A program made the translations under genes and the position numbers. Below are positions 1 to 8,658 of a stretch of 64,000 bases of DNA, one piece after another (position 1 is the first letter of the stretch; each line of letters starts with the position of its first letter). The notes beneath the pieces are model-generated. The model searched no databases and was not told where the DNA came from. It worked only from the letters and a program-made list of their open reading frames with translations. Origin of the DNA: Bradyrhizobium stylosanthis (GTDB lineage: Bacteria > Pseudomonadota > Alphaproteobacteria > Rhizobiales > Xanthobacteraceae); NCBI RefSeq assembly GCF_001641335.1, contig NZ_LVEM01000002.1, forward strand, positions 425,755 through 489,754, read 5' to 3'.

Positions 1-1
1 G

Positions 2-1159
2 GTTTCCTCGCTCGCGCATGCCGCCGAGCCGAACTGGTCGCTGAGCGCCGATCAGGAGTTGCGATATGCCACCTGGAGCGGCACGCGGGGTTTCCCTGCC
101 AGTGGCTCGTCGGCGGCCGGCGCCGGGACGCAGCTCTATGCACCCCTGACGATCCAGGCGAACGGGCAGCCGCTCGAAAACATCAAAGTCGATCTGCTCG
201 GCAGAGGCGGCTATGTCTGGTCACGGCAATCCACGCCCGGGTTGACCGGCAGCGTCACGACCACGACCGATACGGTCGTCTCGGGGACGGCAACCTATCT
301 CGGCATTCCCGGAATTCAGCCGTTCGTCTCCATGAACGTCAACCTTCCAACGGGGACGACGGCTCTCTATGGCAGCGCGGCGAATGCGCGGATGGATCAG
401 GACATCGTCGACCTCGCAACATTCGGGGAAGGGCTGAACATAGGGCCGACGGTCGGCGTCAACCTGCCCATCGGCGAACAGCTCATCCTGACGTTCAGCT
501 CCGGCTATACCTGGCGCGGCGCATATCGCATGGAAGCGCTGCTCGATCCCGCAAGCACGGAGCCGCAGGCAACCACATTGGTGGGGCCGGGACGGGTCGC
601 GACGCAGAGTGCCTCGCTCGGCTACCAGCTGGCAAACCTGACGCTGCTGGCTTCAGCGTCCTACGCCCACGAAACTGCAACCCGTCTGGATCAAGTCTCA
701 TCCTATGCACTTGGCGACCGCTACACGCTGTCGGGTACGGTCGGATACGCATGGACGACATCGTCGAGCACGACATTCACGGCGTCGTGGACCAACGCCG
801 AGAAGAACAGGGTTTTGGATCCGGAGCTGTTGAAGATCATTCCCGAGTCGTTTCGGTCCAACAGCGCCGTGTATCGGTATCGCCTCGAGCAACCCGTCGT
901 GAGCGGCAACTGGACCGTCGCGCCGATGGTGAACTACATGCGGCGCGATCAAAACTCCTACAATCCGGTCACGCAGCAATTCATTCCGGCAAAGACCCGC
1001 ATCGGAGCGGGCGGTTCTGCGCAGTATTCGCTACGCGAAGGCTTGTCCTTGAAAGCGAGTGCGGAGCACTTCTGGATCAAAGAGAATCTGACCGAATTGA
1101 CGCCGAACCTTCGCGTTCGCGGCTGGATCGCGATGCTTGGCGGGAGCATGAAATTTTGA
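2..1159 (+). CDS. Outer-membrane beta-barrel protein, 5' end cut by the window
   Basis: The reading frame is open from the first bases, so the true start lies outside the window; 385 residues are visible. The first visible residues (VSSLAHAAEPNW) look like the end of a Sec signal peptide cleaved after AHA, so nearly all of the mature protein is probably present. The rest alternates polar and hydrophobic residues in many short strands, has almost no cysteine, and ends in Phe (GGSMKF), the usual terminal aromatic residue recognised by the BAM complex. I infer an outer-membrane barrel of about 14-18 strands but cannot name the family. The stop codon overlaps a TTG start of the next gene, which suggests co-translation. 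Confidence 0.7.
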   Translation, partial: VSSLAHAAEPNWSLSADQELRYATWSGTRGFPASGSSAAGAGTQLYAPLTIQANGQPLENIKVDLLGRGGYVWSRQSTPGLTGSVTTTTDTVVSGTATYLGIPGIQPFVSMNVNLPTGTTALYGSAANARMDQDIVDLATFGEGLNIGPTVGVNLPIGEQLILTFSSGYTWRGAYRMEALLDPASTEPQATTLVGPGRVATQSASLGYQLANLTLLASASYAHETATRLDQVSSYALGDRYTLSGTVGYAWTTSSSTTFTASWTNAEKNRVLDPELLKIIPESFRSNSAVYRYRLEQPVVSGNWTVAPMVNYMRRDQNSYNPVTQQFIPAKTRIGAGGSAQYSLREGLSLKASAEHFWIKENLTELTPNLRVRGWIAMLGGSMKF

Positions 1160-1785
1160 CACGTATCATCACCGGGTTGAGCGGCTTTGCTCTTGTCACG
1201 GCATTCGTCGCCGGCTTGTCGATCTTCGATCAGGCGCAGGCGCAACCAAGATGCCCGGAGGGCAGGACTGCAAATGGTGGCTGCGTCAATGGCGGCCTCG
1301 CCAGGTCGATGCGCCAGCGAGCAATCATCTTCTCGCAGCCCAAACTGTCCTATACCGGCGCGCCGGTCTCGCAGAGCCGCGGCGACAGCCAGGACACCAA
1401 CACCCCGAGGTCGATCGAGCGGTCCTACGACAAATACGGGCCGCCTCCGCCGCAGCCCCTGCCGGCGGTGGTTCCGACCCTGCCGCCAACGCCTCCACCG
1501 CCTGTCACGTCCGACAGGCGGCTCAAGCGCGATATTTCGCGGCTCGGATGCCTCGACAGCGGCATCTGCCTCTACCGGTTTCGCTATCTCTGGGACGACA
1601 CGTTCTATGTCGGCGTGATGGCCCAGGAGGTCGAGCGGATCGTGCCCAATGCCGTGGTGCACGGCCCCGACGGCTATCTTCGGGTCCGTTACGACCTGCT
1701 CGGACTGCAGTTCCGCAGCTGGAGCGATCAAGAGACCACCAGGCCTCGCCGGGGTGCCGCCAATCCCGGGTTAAGCCAGCCTTAG
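1156..1785 (+). CDS. Small secreted protein with S74-type (tail-spike chaperone) C-terminal domain
   Basis: The 209-residue protein begins at a TTG whose last two bases are shared with the TGA of the preceding barrel gene (TTGA overlap). It starts with a clear signal peptide (TRIITGLSGFALVTAFVAG, cleavage near AQAQ). The middle is low-complexity and proline-rich (residues about 90-120). The C-terminal ~75 residues contain SDRRLKRDI, YVGVMAQEV and DGYLRVRYD, the hallmark of the S74/intramolecular chaperone domain of phage tail spikes and endosialidases. In those proteins the domain drives trimerisation and then cuts itself off. Here it sits on a short exported protein with no long spike. A role in assembling or decorating the partner barrel protein is inference only. 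Confidence 0.65.
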   Translation: MTRIITGLSGFALVTAFVAGLSIFDQAQAQPRCPEGRTANGGCVNGGLARSMRQRAIIFSQPKLSYTGAPVSQSRGDSQDTNTPRSIERSYDKYGPPPPQPLPAVVPTLPPTPPPPVTSDRRLKRDISRLGCLDSGICLYRFRYLWDDTFYVGVMAQEVERIVPNAVVHGPDGYLRVRYDLLGLQFRSWSDQETTRPRRGAANPGLSQP

Positions 1786-1882
1786 CGAATGCCTCCTAGG
1801 CTCGCTGCCGTCCATTTCCCTGCTCCCTGGCGGTCCGCTTTCCTGGAGCCGGTCATTTTGCGGCAAACAAGAGCGTTTTCGA

Positions 1883-3205
1883 ATGGAGCAGCCTGCCTGG
1901 CAGCACGTTTCCAGCGCGCCCGAGCGGTCGGCAGCGCCGGCGGCTGCGCGGACGCTCGTCATCGATCTCGAAGGCGCCCTGCTGCGTTCCGAGCTCTTGA
2001 TGGAAGCGCTGTTCTCCAGCCCCGCTCGCCTGCTGGCCCGCTTCGGCGCGGGCGGACGGCCCGGCGTGGCGGCGCTGACGGATGTCCTGGCGCAGGCCGA
2101 GATCGACTACGCCCATCTGCCCTATGATCCCGATGTGCTGAACCAGGCGCTGGCGGCGCGGGCGCGCGGTGCGAAGGTCTATTTGGTCGCCGGCCGGCTT
2201 CCCGGTCATGCGGCCGGCATCGCCGCGCATCTCGGTTTCGATGGCGTCGTGACGCCGGCCGATCTCGCCGCGGGCGAGCTTCCCTTCGATCGCGGCACGA
2301 TCGATCGCATCGAGACCCGCGGCGGTCGCAATCCCGGGCTGAAGACCTGGGCGAAGGCGCTGCGCGTCTACCAATACGCCAAGAACACGCTGGTGTTCGT
2401 GCCGGCGCTGACCGCGCATCAGATGAATTGGACGACGCTCGGCTACGCGCTGCTGGCGTTCATGGCGTTCTCGGCCTGCGCCTCCGGCGCGTACCTGATG
2501 AACGATCTGCTCGATCTCGCCGCGGACCGGCAGCACCCGACCAAGCGTCACCGCGCGCTCGCGGGCGGCACTTTGCCGATCTCGTCGGCGCTATCAGCGA
2601 TCCCCGCGCTGTGGCTGTTCGCGGTCGCAGCCTCCCTCTTCATCTCGCCGCTCTTCCTCGCCGTGCTCGGCGCCTATCTCGCCACCACCATCGCCTATTC
2701 GCTCGTGCTCAAGCGCAAGATGCTGGTCGACGTCGTCACGCTCGCCGGCCTCTACAGCCTGCGCATCGTCGCCGGCGCCGTCGGCGTCGGCGTGGTGCTG
2801 TCGGAATGGCTGCTGATCTTCTCGCTGTTCGTGTTCACCTCGCTCGCCTTGATCAAGCGCTTCAGCGAGCTCAGCATGCGCGAGAGCGCGGGCCTCGCCG
2901 ATCCCTCCAACCGCGACTACAGGGTCACCGACCTCCAGATCATCGCGGCCATGGCGGCGGCGAGCGCGATGAACGCGGTGACCGTGTTCTCGCTCTATGT
3001 GTCCTCGTCCGCGGTGACGCCGCTCTACAGCCGCCCCTGGCTGCTGTGGCTGATGACCCCGCTGCTGCTGTACTGGTTCGGCCGCGCCCTGATGATGGCG
3101 CATCGCCGCGAGATGCCGGATGATCCGATCATCTACGCCTTCCGCGACGGCCCGAGCCGCACCGCGGTCGCGGCGATGATCTGCATCATGCTGGCCGCGA
3201 TCTGA
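1883..3205 (+). CDS. UbiA-family prenyltransferase with N-terminal HAD-like domain
   Basis: 440 residues. Residues about 20-150 resemble a haloacid-dehalogenase fold with a degenerate first motif (VIDLEGAL where VxDxDxT is expected; the second Asp is Glu), so phosphatase activity is doubtful. Residues about 155-440 form a polytopic membrane domain with the UbiA signature NDLLDLAADRQHPTKR (NDxxDxxxD, Mg-diphosphate binding), followed by eight or so hydrophobic segments. The arrangement resembles the subgroup that includes decaprenyl-phosphate phosphoribosyltransferases. The substrate cannot be fixed from sequence: ubiquinone, heme O and polyprenyl-phosphate sugar transfer are all UbiA chemistry. 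It stands alone, about 100 bp before the RNase D gene. Confidence 0.75.
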   Translation: MEQPAWQHVSSAPERSAAPAAARTLVIDLEGALLRSELLMEALFSSPARLLARFGAGGRPGVAALTDVLAQAEIDYAHLPYDPDVLNQALAARARGAKVYLVAGRLPGHAAGIAAHLGFDGVVTPADLAAGELPFDRGTIDRIETRGGRNPGLKTWAKALRVYQYAKNTLVFVPALTAHQMNWTTLGYALLAFMAFSACASGAYLMNDLLDLAADRQHPTKRHRALAGGTLPISSALSAIPALWLFAVAASLFISPLFLAVLGAYLATTIAYSLVLKRKMLVDVVTLAGLYSLRIVAGAVGVGVVLSEWLLIFSLFVFTSLALIKRFSELSMRESAGLADPSNRDYRVTDLQIIAAMAAASAMNAVTVFSLYVSSSAVTPLYSRPWLLWLMTPLLLYWFGRALMMAHRREMPDDPIIYAFRDGPSRTAVAAMICIMLAAI

Positions 3206-3306
3206 GCGGACGCTTGCGTGGCCTGCCCCGAGTGGTTACATCGCGGGCAATCCGAAATGAGCCTATTCTGCCGACAGACCGATTCGACCCGAGGTTTTGA
3301 AACACC

Positions 3307-3921
3307 ATGACCGTACGCCTGCACCGCGGCGACCTGCCCGACCTGTCCCGCTACACTGGAGCGGTGGCGATCGACACCGAGACCATGGGGCTCAACCCCC
3401 ACCGTGACCGGCTCTGCGTGGTGCAGCTCTCGCCCGGCGACGGCAGCGCAGACGTGGTGCAGATCCCCAAGGGCCACACCGACGCGCCGAACCTGAAGGC
3501 CCTCCTGGCCAATCCCGCAATCACGAAGATTTTCCACTTCGCGCGGTTCGACGTCGCGGTGCTGTACCAGACCTTCGGCGTCATGACCGGGCCGATTTAT
3601 TGCACCAAGATTGCCTCGCGACTGACCCGCACCTACACCGACCGCCATGGCCTGAAGGACCTCGTGCGCGAGGTGCTTAATATCGACCTGTCCAAGCAGC
3701 AGCAGTCCAGCGACTGGGGTTCCGACAGCCTGACCGAGCCGCAGCTCGCCTACGCCGCCTCCGACGTGCTGCACCTGCATGCCCTGCGCGAGCGGCTCGA
3801 CGCCATGCTGGTGCGGGAAGGCCGCACCGCGCTTGCCAAGGCCTGTTTCGAGTTTCTGCCGACCCGCGCCCTGCTCGACCTCCAGGGCTGGGAGGAAGAG
3901 GACATTTTCGCGCATTCGTGA
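3307..3921 (+). CDS. rnd: Ribonuclease D family 3'-5' exonuclease
   Basis: 204 residues, start ATG after a weak purine stretch. The DEDD exonuclease motifs are readable: Exo I AIDTETMGL near residue 20, Exo II in HFARFDVAVLY (IFHFARFD), and Exo III YAASDVLHLHAL near residue 155. It is only the catalytic domain; the HRDC domains of Escherichia coli RNase D (about 375 aa) are missing, as is usual for short alphaproteobacterial versions. Expected role: trimming the 3' ends of tRNA and other small RNAs in the cytoplasm. The family is secure; physiological substrates are not shown by sequence. Confidence 0.88.
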   Translation: MTVRLHRGDLPDLSRYTGAVAIDTETMGLNPHRDRLCVVQLSPGDGSADVVQIPKGHTDAPNLKALLANPAITKIFHFARFDVAVLYQTFGVMTGPIYCTKIASRLTRTYTDRHGLKDLVREVLNIDLSKQQQSSDWGSDSLTEPQLAYAASDVLHLHALRERLDAMLVREGRTALAKACFEFLPTRALLDLQGWEEEDIFAHS

Positions 3922-4064
3922 AGGCCATGCGCGGTGGTAAGCCTGAGGCTGCCGCCCCGTTTCGGACACTTTCGTAACGGCCTGTCGCGGGCTGCATATT
4001 TCGGCGGCGCCGGGTACAATGGGCGCCTTCGCCTGGACAAGGTTAGCGACACGCTGGAGCAGCG

Positions 4065-4796
4065 GTGAACTCGGCCCAGAATCCCACCTACGACGCCGCG
4101 CTTGCGGCGAAGTTTGCCAGCGCGGCGCGCCACAGCCGCCTGGTACGGATTCTGCGCGTCGCAGTTCCAGGCGCGGTGCTGATGTCCCTGGCCGTCATCG
4201 TCGGCGTCTCGATCTTCAATCCGTTCCGCATGATCATGCCGAAGCTGCCGCTCGATTCCGGAAACCTGGTGGTGTCGGGCACCAAGATCACCATGGAATC
4301 GCCGCACCTTGCCGGTTACACGCCGGACCGGCGGCCCTACGAGCTCTGGGCCAAGACCGCAACGCAGGACATCACCGACCCCGATCATGTCGATCTCCAC
4401 GATCTGCGCGCGAAGGTGCTGATGGAGGATCAGTCCACGCTCTTCCTCGATGCCCGCAACGGCCGCTTCGACAACAAGCAGCAGCAGCTCGACCTGCACA
4501 AGGACATCTTCCTGCGCACTTCGACCGGCTATGAGGCGCGGCTGAACTCGGCTTTCGTCGACATGGGCAAGGGCACCGTCTCCTCGGACGAGCGTGTCGA
4601 CGTCAAGCTGACCAACGGCACGCTGACCGCGGATCGCCTGCGCATCACGGAAGGCGGCGATCTCATCCGCTTTGAAGGCAATGTGGTGATGCATCTCGAC
4701 AAGCTGGACGACGGCGCCGCGGCTCAGCCTGCGCCGCCCGAGCCTGCGCCCGTGAAGACACGTACGCCCCAGAACAAGTCTGCCAATTCAAAGTGA
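4065..4796 (+). CDS. lptC: Lipopolysaccharide export protein LptC
   Basis: 243 residues from a GTG start preceded by GGAGCAGC. One transmembrane helix (residues about 30-52, ILRVAVPGAVLMSLAVIVG) anchors a periplasmic beta-jellyroll domain (LptC/YrbK family). This domain receives lipopolysaccharide from the LptB2FG extractor and passes it to LptA. Immediate linkage to lptA (4-base overlap) and lptB supports the assignment, since sequence conservation in LptC is low. The last 25 residues are Pro/Ala-rich and probably disordered. Confidence 0.88.
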   Translation: MNSAQNPTYDAALAAKFASAARHSRLVRILRVAVPGAVLMSLAVIVGVSIFNPFRMIMPKLPLDSGNLVVSGTKITMESPHLAGYTPDRRPYELWAKTATQDITDPDHVDLHDLRAKVLMEDQSTLFLDARNGRFDNKQQQLDLHKDIFLRTSTGYEARLNSAFVDMGKGTVSSDERVDVKLTNGTLTADRLRITEGGDLIRFEGNVVMHLDKLDDGAAAQPAPPEPAPVKTRTPQNKSANSK

Positions 4797-5542
4797 TTTT
4801 CATGATCGGTCTTTTTCCGCGCAACGACGACAAGCGGTGCGCCATCATCGGTGCGGCCGCGCTGGCCCTCGGCGTCGCGCTGCTCGCCGGCGGTGCCGCG
4901 ATCGCACAGAGCACGATGCAGGGCGTGCCGAACGCGATGCAGGGCTTCTCGCAGAACCGCGATCAGCCGATCCAGATCGAAGCCGCCTCGCTCGAGATGC
5001 GCGACAAGAAGAAGGAAGCGACCTTCGCCGGCAATGTGAAGGTCGTGCAGGGCGACACCACCATGACCTCGAAGACGCTGGTGGTGTTCTACGAATCCGG
5101 CGGCGGCGACAAGCCGGCCGCGCCGCAGCCGGCGGCGAAGGGCGCCAGCGCCAAGGGAGCGCCGATGCAGTCCGCGACACCGGGACCCGGCGGCGCCTCG
5201 TCGATCAAGCGGCTGGAGGCGCGCGGCAATGTCGTCGTCACCCAGAAGGACCAGGTGGTGACCGGCGAGACCGCCGTGTTCGACACCAAGACCAACCTCA
5301 TCACCATGCTCGGCGGCGGCCCGGGCGGCCAGGTGGTCCTGACGCAGTGCAAGAACGTGCTGCGCGGCGACCGTCTGATGGTCGACATGACCACGGGCGT
5401 GTCGCGGGTGGAATCCGACAGCGGCCGGGTGCAGGCCCTGCTGCCGCAGGGCGGCAACAATGATTGCGGCTCCGGCGGGCCGGGCGGCAAGCCTGCCGCG
5501 GGGTCGCCTCTGCAGCTGCCCGGCGCAAGTAAACCGAAGTAA
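4793..5542 (+). CDS. lptA: Lipopolysaccharide transport periplasmic protein LptA
   Basis: About 249 residues from a GTG overlapping the lptC stop (GTGA); an ATG nine bases later is an alternative. Signal peptide at residues ~18-40 (IIGAAALALGVALLAGG, cleavage near AIAQ). The mature part holds the OstA/LptA beta-jellyroll: PIQIEAASLEMRDKKKEATF, then GNVKVVQGDTTMTSKTLVV, RGNVVVTQKDQVVTGETAVF and VVLTQCKNVLRGDRLMVDM. LptA forms the periplasmic bridge that carries lipopolysaccharide from LptC to LptD. A Gly/Pro/Ala-rich insertion of about 35 residues after the first repeats is longer than in the E. coli protein (185 aa). Confidence 0.92.
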   Translation: MIFMIGLFPRNDDKRCAIIGAAALALGVALLAGGAAIAQSTMQGVPNAMQGFSQNRDQPIQIEAASLEMRDKKKEATFAGNVKVVQGDTTMTSKTLVVFYESGGGDKPAAPQPAAKGASAKGAPMQSATPGPGGASSIKRLEARGNVVVTQKDQVVTGETAVFDTKTNLITMLGGGPGGQVVLTQCKNVLRGDRLMVDMTTGVSRVESDSGRVQALLPQGGNNDCGSGGPGGKPAAGSPLQLPGASKPK

Positions 5543-5752
5543 CTTCAAGGACTTGTTGCGGATGCTCCCGATCCGAGGTTGAAGCTTGCCCGGCGAGACT
5601 GTATCTAGCGCGCAGGGCTTTCGAAGCGGGGTCCGCCGCTTACCGGGCGTGTTTCATTGGGCATGAGACATCCCTTCATTCATGCTGCGTCGGCGAATCG
5701 CAAAGCCGGGGCCGCAGATCGCGCGAATGCCGCGAAAGGTTAGAAGGCGGGG

Positions 5753-6775
5753 ATGGTCGATCTCTTCAGCATGTTCCGTCGGCGCCCCGCCAAGCGCGGC
5801 CGGCCAGGATTTGCGCGTCAGGACATCACCGCGCTCGGTGACAGCGTCGGCGGCCTCGTGGCGAGCCCGGTGCGGGATGCGCCGCCGATTGCCCGCGACC
5901 AGCCGATGCATGCGCCCGACCAGTATCAGGGCGGCTATCAAGACGACTATCAGGTCGACTACCAGCCCGAGCCGCCGCGGGCCCAGGCGGTCCACCCGGT
6001 CAGGGCCGCGGCAAGGCCGAACGGCGCCGGCGGGCCGCAGCTCTTGAAGCGGCCGGGCTACCTGGCTGTGCATAGCGTGGAAAAGGCGTTCGGCAGCCGC
6101 CAGGTCGTGCGCGGCGTCAGCATCTATGTGCGCCGCGGCGAGGCGGTCGGTCTGCTCGGTCCCAACGGCGCCGGCAAGACCACCGTGTTCTACATGATCA
6201 CCGGCCTGATCAAGGCCGATCGCGGCGCGATCGAGCTCGACGGCCACGACGTCACCAAGCTGCCGATGTATCAGCGCGCGCGGCTCGGCATCGGCTATCT
6301 GCCGCAGGAAGCCTCGATCTTCCGCGGCCTCACCGTCGAGCAGAACATCCGCGCCGTGCTCGAAGTGGTCGAGCCCTCGCGCAAGAAACGCGAGCAGCAG
6401 CTCGACTCGCTGCTCGACGAGTTCAACATCACGCGCCTCAGGAAATCACCGTCGATCGCGCTGTCGGGCGGCGAGCGCCGCCGCGTCGAGATCGCGCGCG
6501 CGCTGGCGACGCGGCCGAACTACATGCTGCTGGACGAACCCTTCGCCGGCATCGATCCGATCGCGGTCGGCGACATTCAGGATCTGGTCCGCCATCTCAC
6601 CAATCGCGGCATCGGCGTGCTCATCACCGACCACAATGTGCGCGAGACGCTCGGCCTGACCGATCGCGCCTATATCGTCTATGCCGGTGAGATATTGACC
6701 GAGGGTACCCCGGAAGAGATCGTCGCCGATCCCGACGTTCGCCGCCTTTACCTTGGCGAGGAATTCCGCCTCTAG
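5753..6775 (+). CDS. lptB: Lipopolysaccharide export ATPase LptB with long N-terminal extension
   Basis: 340 residues against about 240 for E. coli LptB. Residues 1-100 are an extra low-complexity, Tyr/Gln/Asp- and Pro/Arg-rich segment ([15 protein letters not shown]); the ABC ATPase starts near residue 103. Walker [10 protein letters not shown] (about 136-144), Q-loop LPQEASIF, signature [15 protein letters not shown], Walker [14 protein letters not shown] and switch His ([10 protein letters not shown]) are all intact. LptB powers extraction of lipopolysaccharide from the inner membrane with LptFG, which are not in this window. It lies 210 bp after lptA and 90 bp before rpoN, the standard proteobacterial order. 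The extension is discussed as a finding. Confidence 0.93.
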   Translation: MVDLFSMFRRRPAKRGRPGFARQDITALGDSVGGLVASPVRDAPPIARDQPMHAPDQYQGGYQDDYQVDYQPEPPRAQAVHPVRAAARPNGAGGPQLLKRPGYLAVHSVEKAFGSRQVVRGVSIYVRRGEAVGLLGPNGAGKTTVFYMITGLIKADRGAIELDGHDVTKLPMYQRARLGIGYLPQEASIFRGLTVEQNIRAVLEVVEPSRKKREQQLDSLLDEFNITRLRKSPSIALSGGERRRVEIARALATRPNYMLLDEPFAGIDPIAVGDIQDLVRHLTNRGIGVLITDHNVRETLGLTDRAYIVYAGEILTEGTPEEIVADPDVRRLYLGEEFRL

Positions 6776-6864
6776 CCCTTTTTTCGGTTTCGTCAAGCCG
6801 TGTACATCGGGCCGGGACTAAGATAAGCAAGAATCGGACCAATTTCGGGAACGGTTCTTGTTAG

Positions 6865-8490
6865 ATGGCGCTTACGCAGAGATTAGAGTTCCGGCAATCG
6901 CAGTCGCTGGTCATGACGCCGCAGCTGATGCAGGCGATCAAGCTGCTGCAGCTGTCGAATCTCGATCTCACGACCTTCGTCGAGGAGGAACTCGAGCGTA
7001 ACCCCCTGCTGGAACGGGCCAGCGACGAGGCCCCCGCGGAGGCCCAGGCCGAGGCCGGCCAGTTCAGCGATCACGATGGCGAAGATTCAGGCAGTCAGGG
7101 TGGCGATGATGGTTTCAGCGCCGGCACCGATGCCTTCGAGCCGGGCCAGGAAGAATGGATGAGCAAGGATCTCGGCACCCGCGCCGAGATCGAGCAGACC
7201 CTGGACACGGGCCTGGACAACGTCTTCTCCGAGGAGCCGGCCGAGGCCGCGGCGCGCAACGCCCAGGACGCGGCCCCGACCACCTATACCGAATGGGGCG
7301 GCGGCGCCTCCGGCGATGAAGACTACAATCTCGAGGCCTTCGTCGCCGCCGAGACCACGCTGTCGGACCATCTCGCCGAGCAGCTCTCGGTCGCCTTCAC
7401 CGCGCCCGCGCAGCGCATGATCGGCCAGTACCTCATCGACCTCGTCGACGAGGCCGGCTATCTGCCGCCCGATCTCGGCCAGGCCGCCGAGCGCCTTGGC
7501 GCGTCGCAGAAGGACGTCGAGGACGTCCTTGCCGTGCTGCAAAAATTCGATCCGCCCGGCGTCTGCGCGCGCAATTTGAGCGAATGCCTGGCGATCCAGC
7601 TGCGCGAGCTCGACCGCTACGACCCGGCCATGCAGGCCCTGGTCGAGCATCTCGATCTGCTCGCCAAGCGCGACATCGCGTCCCTGCGCAAGCTCTGCGG
7701 CGTGGACGACGAGGACATCGCCGACATGATCGGCGAGATCCGCCGGCTCAATCCCAAGCCCGGCATGAAGTTCGGCTCGGCGCGGCTGCAGACCATGGTG
7801 CCCGACGTCTATGTCCGTCCGGGTCCGGACGGCGGCTGGCATGTCGAACTCAACAGCGACACCTTGCCGCGCGTGCTGGTCAACCAGACCTACTATTCCG
7901 AGCTGTCGAAGAAGATCGGCAAGGACGGCGACAAGTCCTATTTCACCGACGCACTGCAGAACGCGACGTGGCTGGTGCGCGCGCTCGACCAGCGCGCCCG
8001 CACCATCCTGAAAGTTGCAACCGAGATCGTGCGCCAGCAGGACGGCTTCTTCACGCATGGCGTCGCGCATCTGCGGCCGCTGAATCTGAAGGCCGTCGCC
8101 GACGCCATCCAGATGCACGAATCCACGGTGTCGCGCGTCACCGCCAACAAATACATGGCTACAAATCGCGGCACATTCGAGTTGAAATATTTCTTCACGG
8201 CCTCGATCGCCTCGGCCGACGGCGGCGAGGCGCATTCGGCCGAAGCCGTGCGCCACCACATCAAGCAGCTGATCGATTCGGAGGAGCCCTCCGCGATCCT
8301 GTCGGATGATACGATCGTGGAACGCTTGCGCGCTTCGGGCATTGATATTGCCCGCCGCACGGTCGCGAAGTACCGCGAAGCCATGCGCATTCCGTCCTCG
8401 GTGCAACGCCGCCGCGACAAGCAGAGCGCCCTTGGTAACGTCCTCTCGACCGCCATGTCCGACCGCTCCCGCAACACCGAACCGGCCTGA
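6865..8490 (+). CDS. rpoN: RNA polymerase sigma-54 factor
   Basis: 541 residues. Region I is present (LEFRQSQSLVMTPQLMQAIKLLQLS, Gln/Leu-rich, contacts activators). An acidic, poorly conserved region II covers about residues 55-150. Region III holds the core-binding part and ends with the helix-turn-helix (LKAVADAIQMHESTVSRVT). The RpoN box ARRTVAKYRE near residue 505 reads the -24 element. The factor needs an AAA+ enhancer-binding protein and serves nitrogen fixation, nitrogen assimilation and dicarboxylate uptake genes in rhizobia. Its neighbours lptB, hpf and ptsN are the classical rpoN context. Bradyrhizobia often have a second rpoN copy; which one this is cannot be told here. Confidence 0.97.
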   Translation: MALTQRLEFRQSQSLVMTPQLMQAIKLLQLSNLDLTTFVEEELERNPLLERASDEAPAEAQAEAGQFSDHDGEDSGSQGGDDGFSAGTDAFEPGQEEWMSKDLGTRAEIEQTLDTGLDNVFSEEPAEAAARNAQDAAPTTYTEWGGGASGDEDYNLEAFVAAETTLSDHLAEQLSVAFTAPAQRMIGQYLIDLVDEAGYLPPDLGQAAERLGASQKDVEDVLAVLQKFDPPGVCARNLSECLAIQLRELDRYDPAMQALVEHLDLLAKRDIASLRKLCGVDDEDIADMIGEIRRLNPKPGMKFGSARLQTMVPDVYVRPGPDGGWHVELNSDTLPRVLVNQTYYSELSKKIGKDGDKSYFTDALQNATWLVRALDQRARTILKVATEIVRQQDGFFTHGVAHLRPLNLKAVADAIQMHESTVSRVTANKYMATNRGTFELKYFFTASIASADGGEAHSAEAVRHHIKQLIDSEEPSAILSDDTIVERLRASGIDIARRTVAKYREAMRIPSSVQRRRDKQSALGNVLSTAMSDRSRNTEPA

Positions 8491-8545
8491 TTGCGCTGGC
8501 GCCAAATCGCGCTACTCTCACTCCCCCTACGACCGATCCAAGCAC

Positions 8546-8594
8546 GCGCATGATCCGGAAAAGCGCATAGTGGTTTTCCGAAAAGATCATGCGC
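8546..8594. repeat. Intergenic inverted repeat between rpoN and hpf
   Basis: Perfect 10-bp arms GCGCATGATC (8546-8555) and GATCATGCGC (8585-8594) flank an inner imperfect stem CGGAAAA / TTTTCCG. The arrangement resembles short palindromic elements common between genes in Rhizobiales. There is no T-run, so it is not a standard intrinsic terminator, though the RNA would fold strongly and may protect or attenuate the rpoN-hpf transcript. Confidence 0.6.
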
Positions 8595-8658
8595 AGGGAA
8601 CAACCCCGGCCGCGATGACGTGTCATCATGGCCGGGTGCAAACCAAGCGAGGCATCAC

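Noticed and set aside
751..1155. Upstream part of a 344-residue frame reaching back to 751
   Set aside because: It overlaps the barrel gene in another frame; the real protein starts at TTG 1156, right before a signal peptide.
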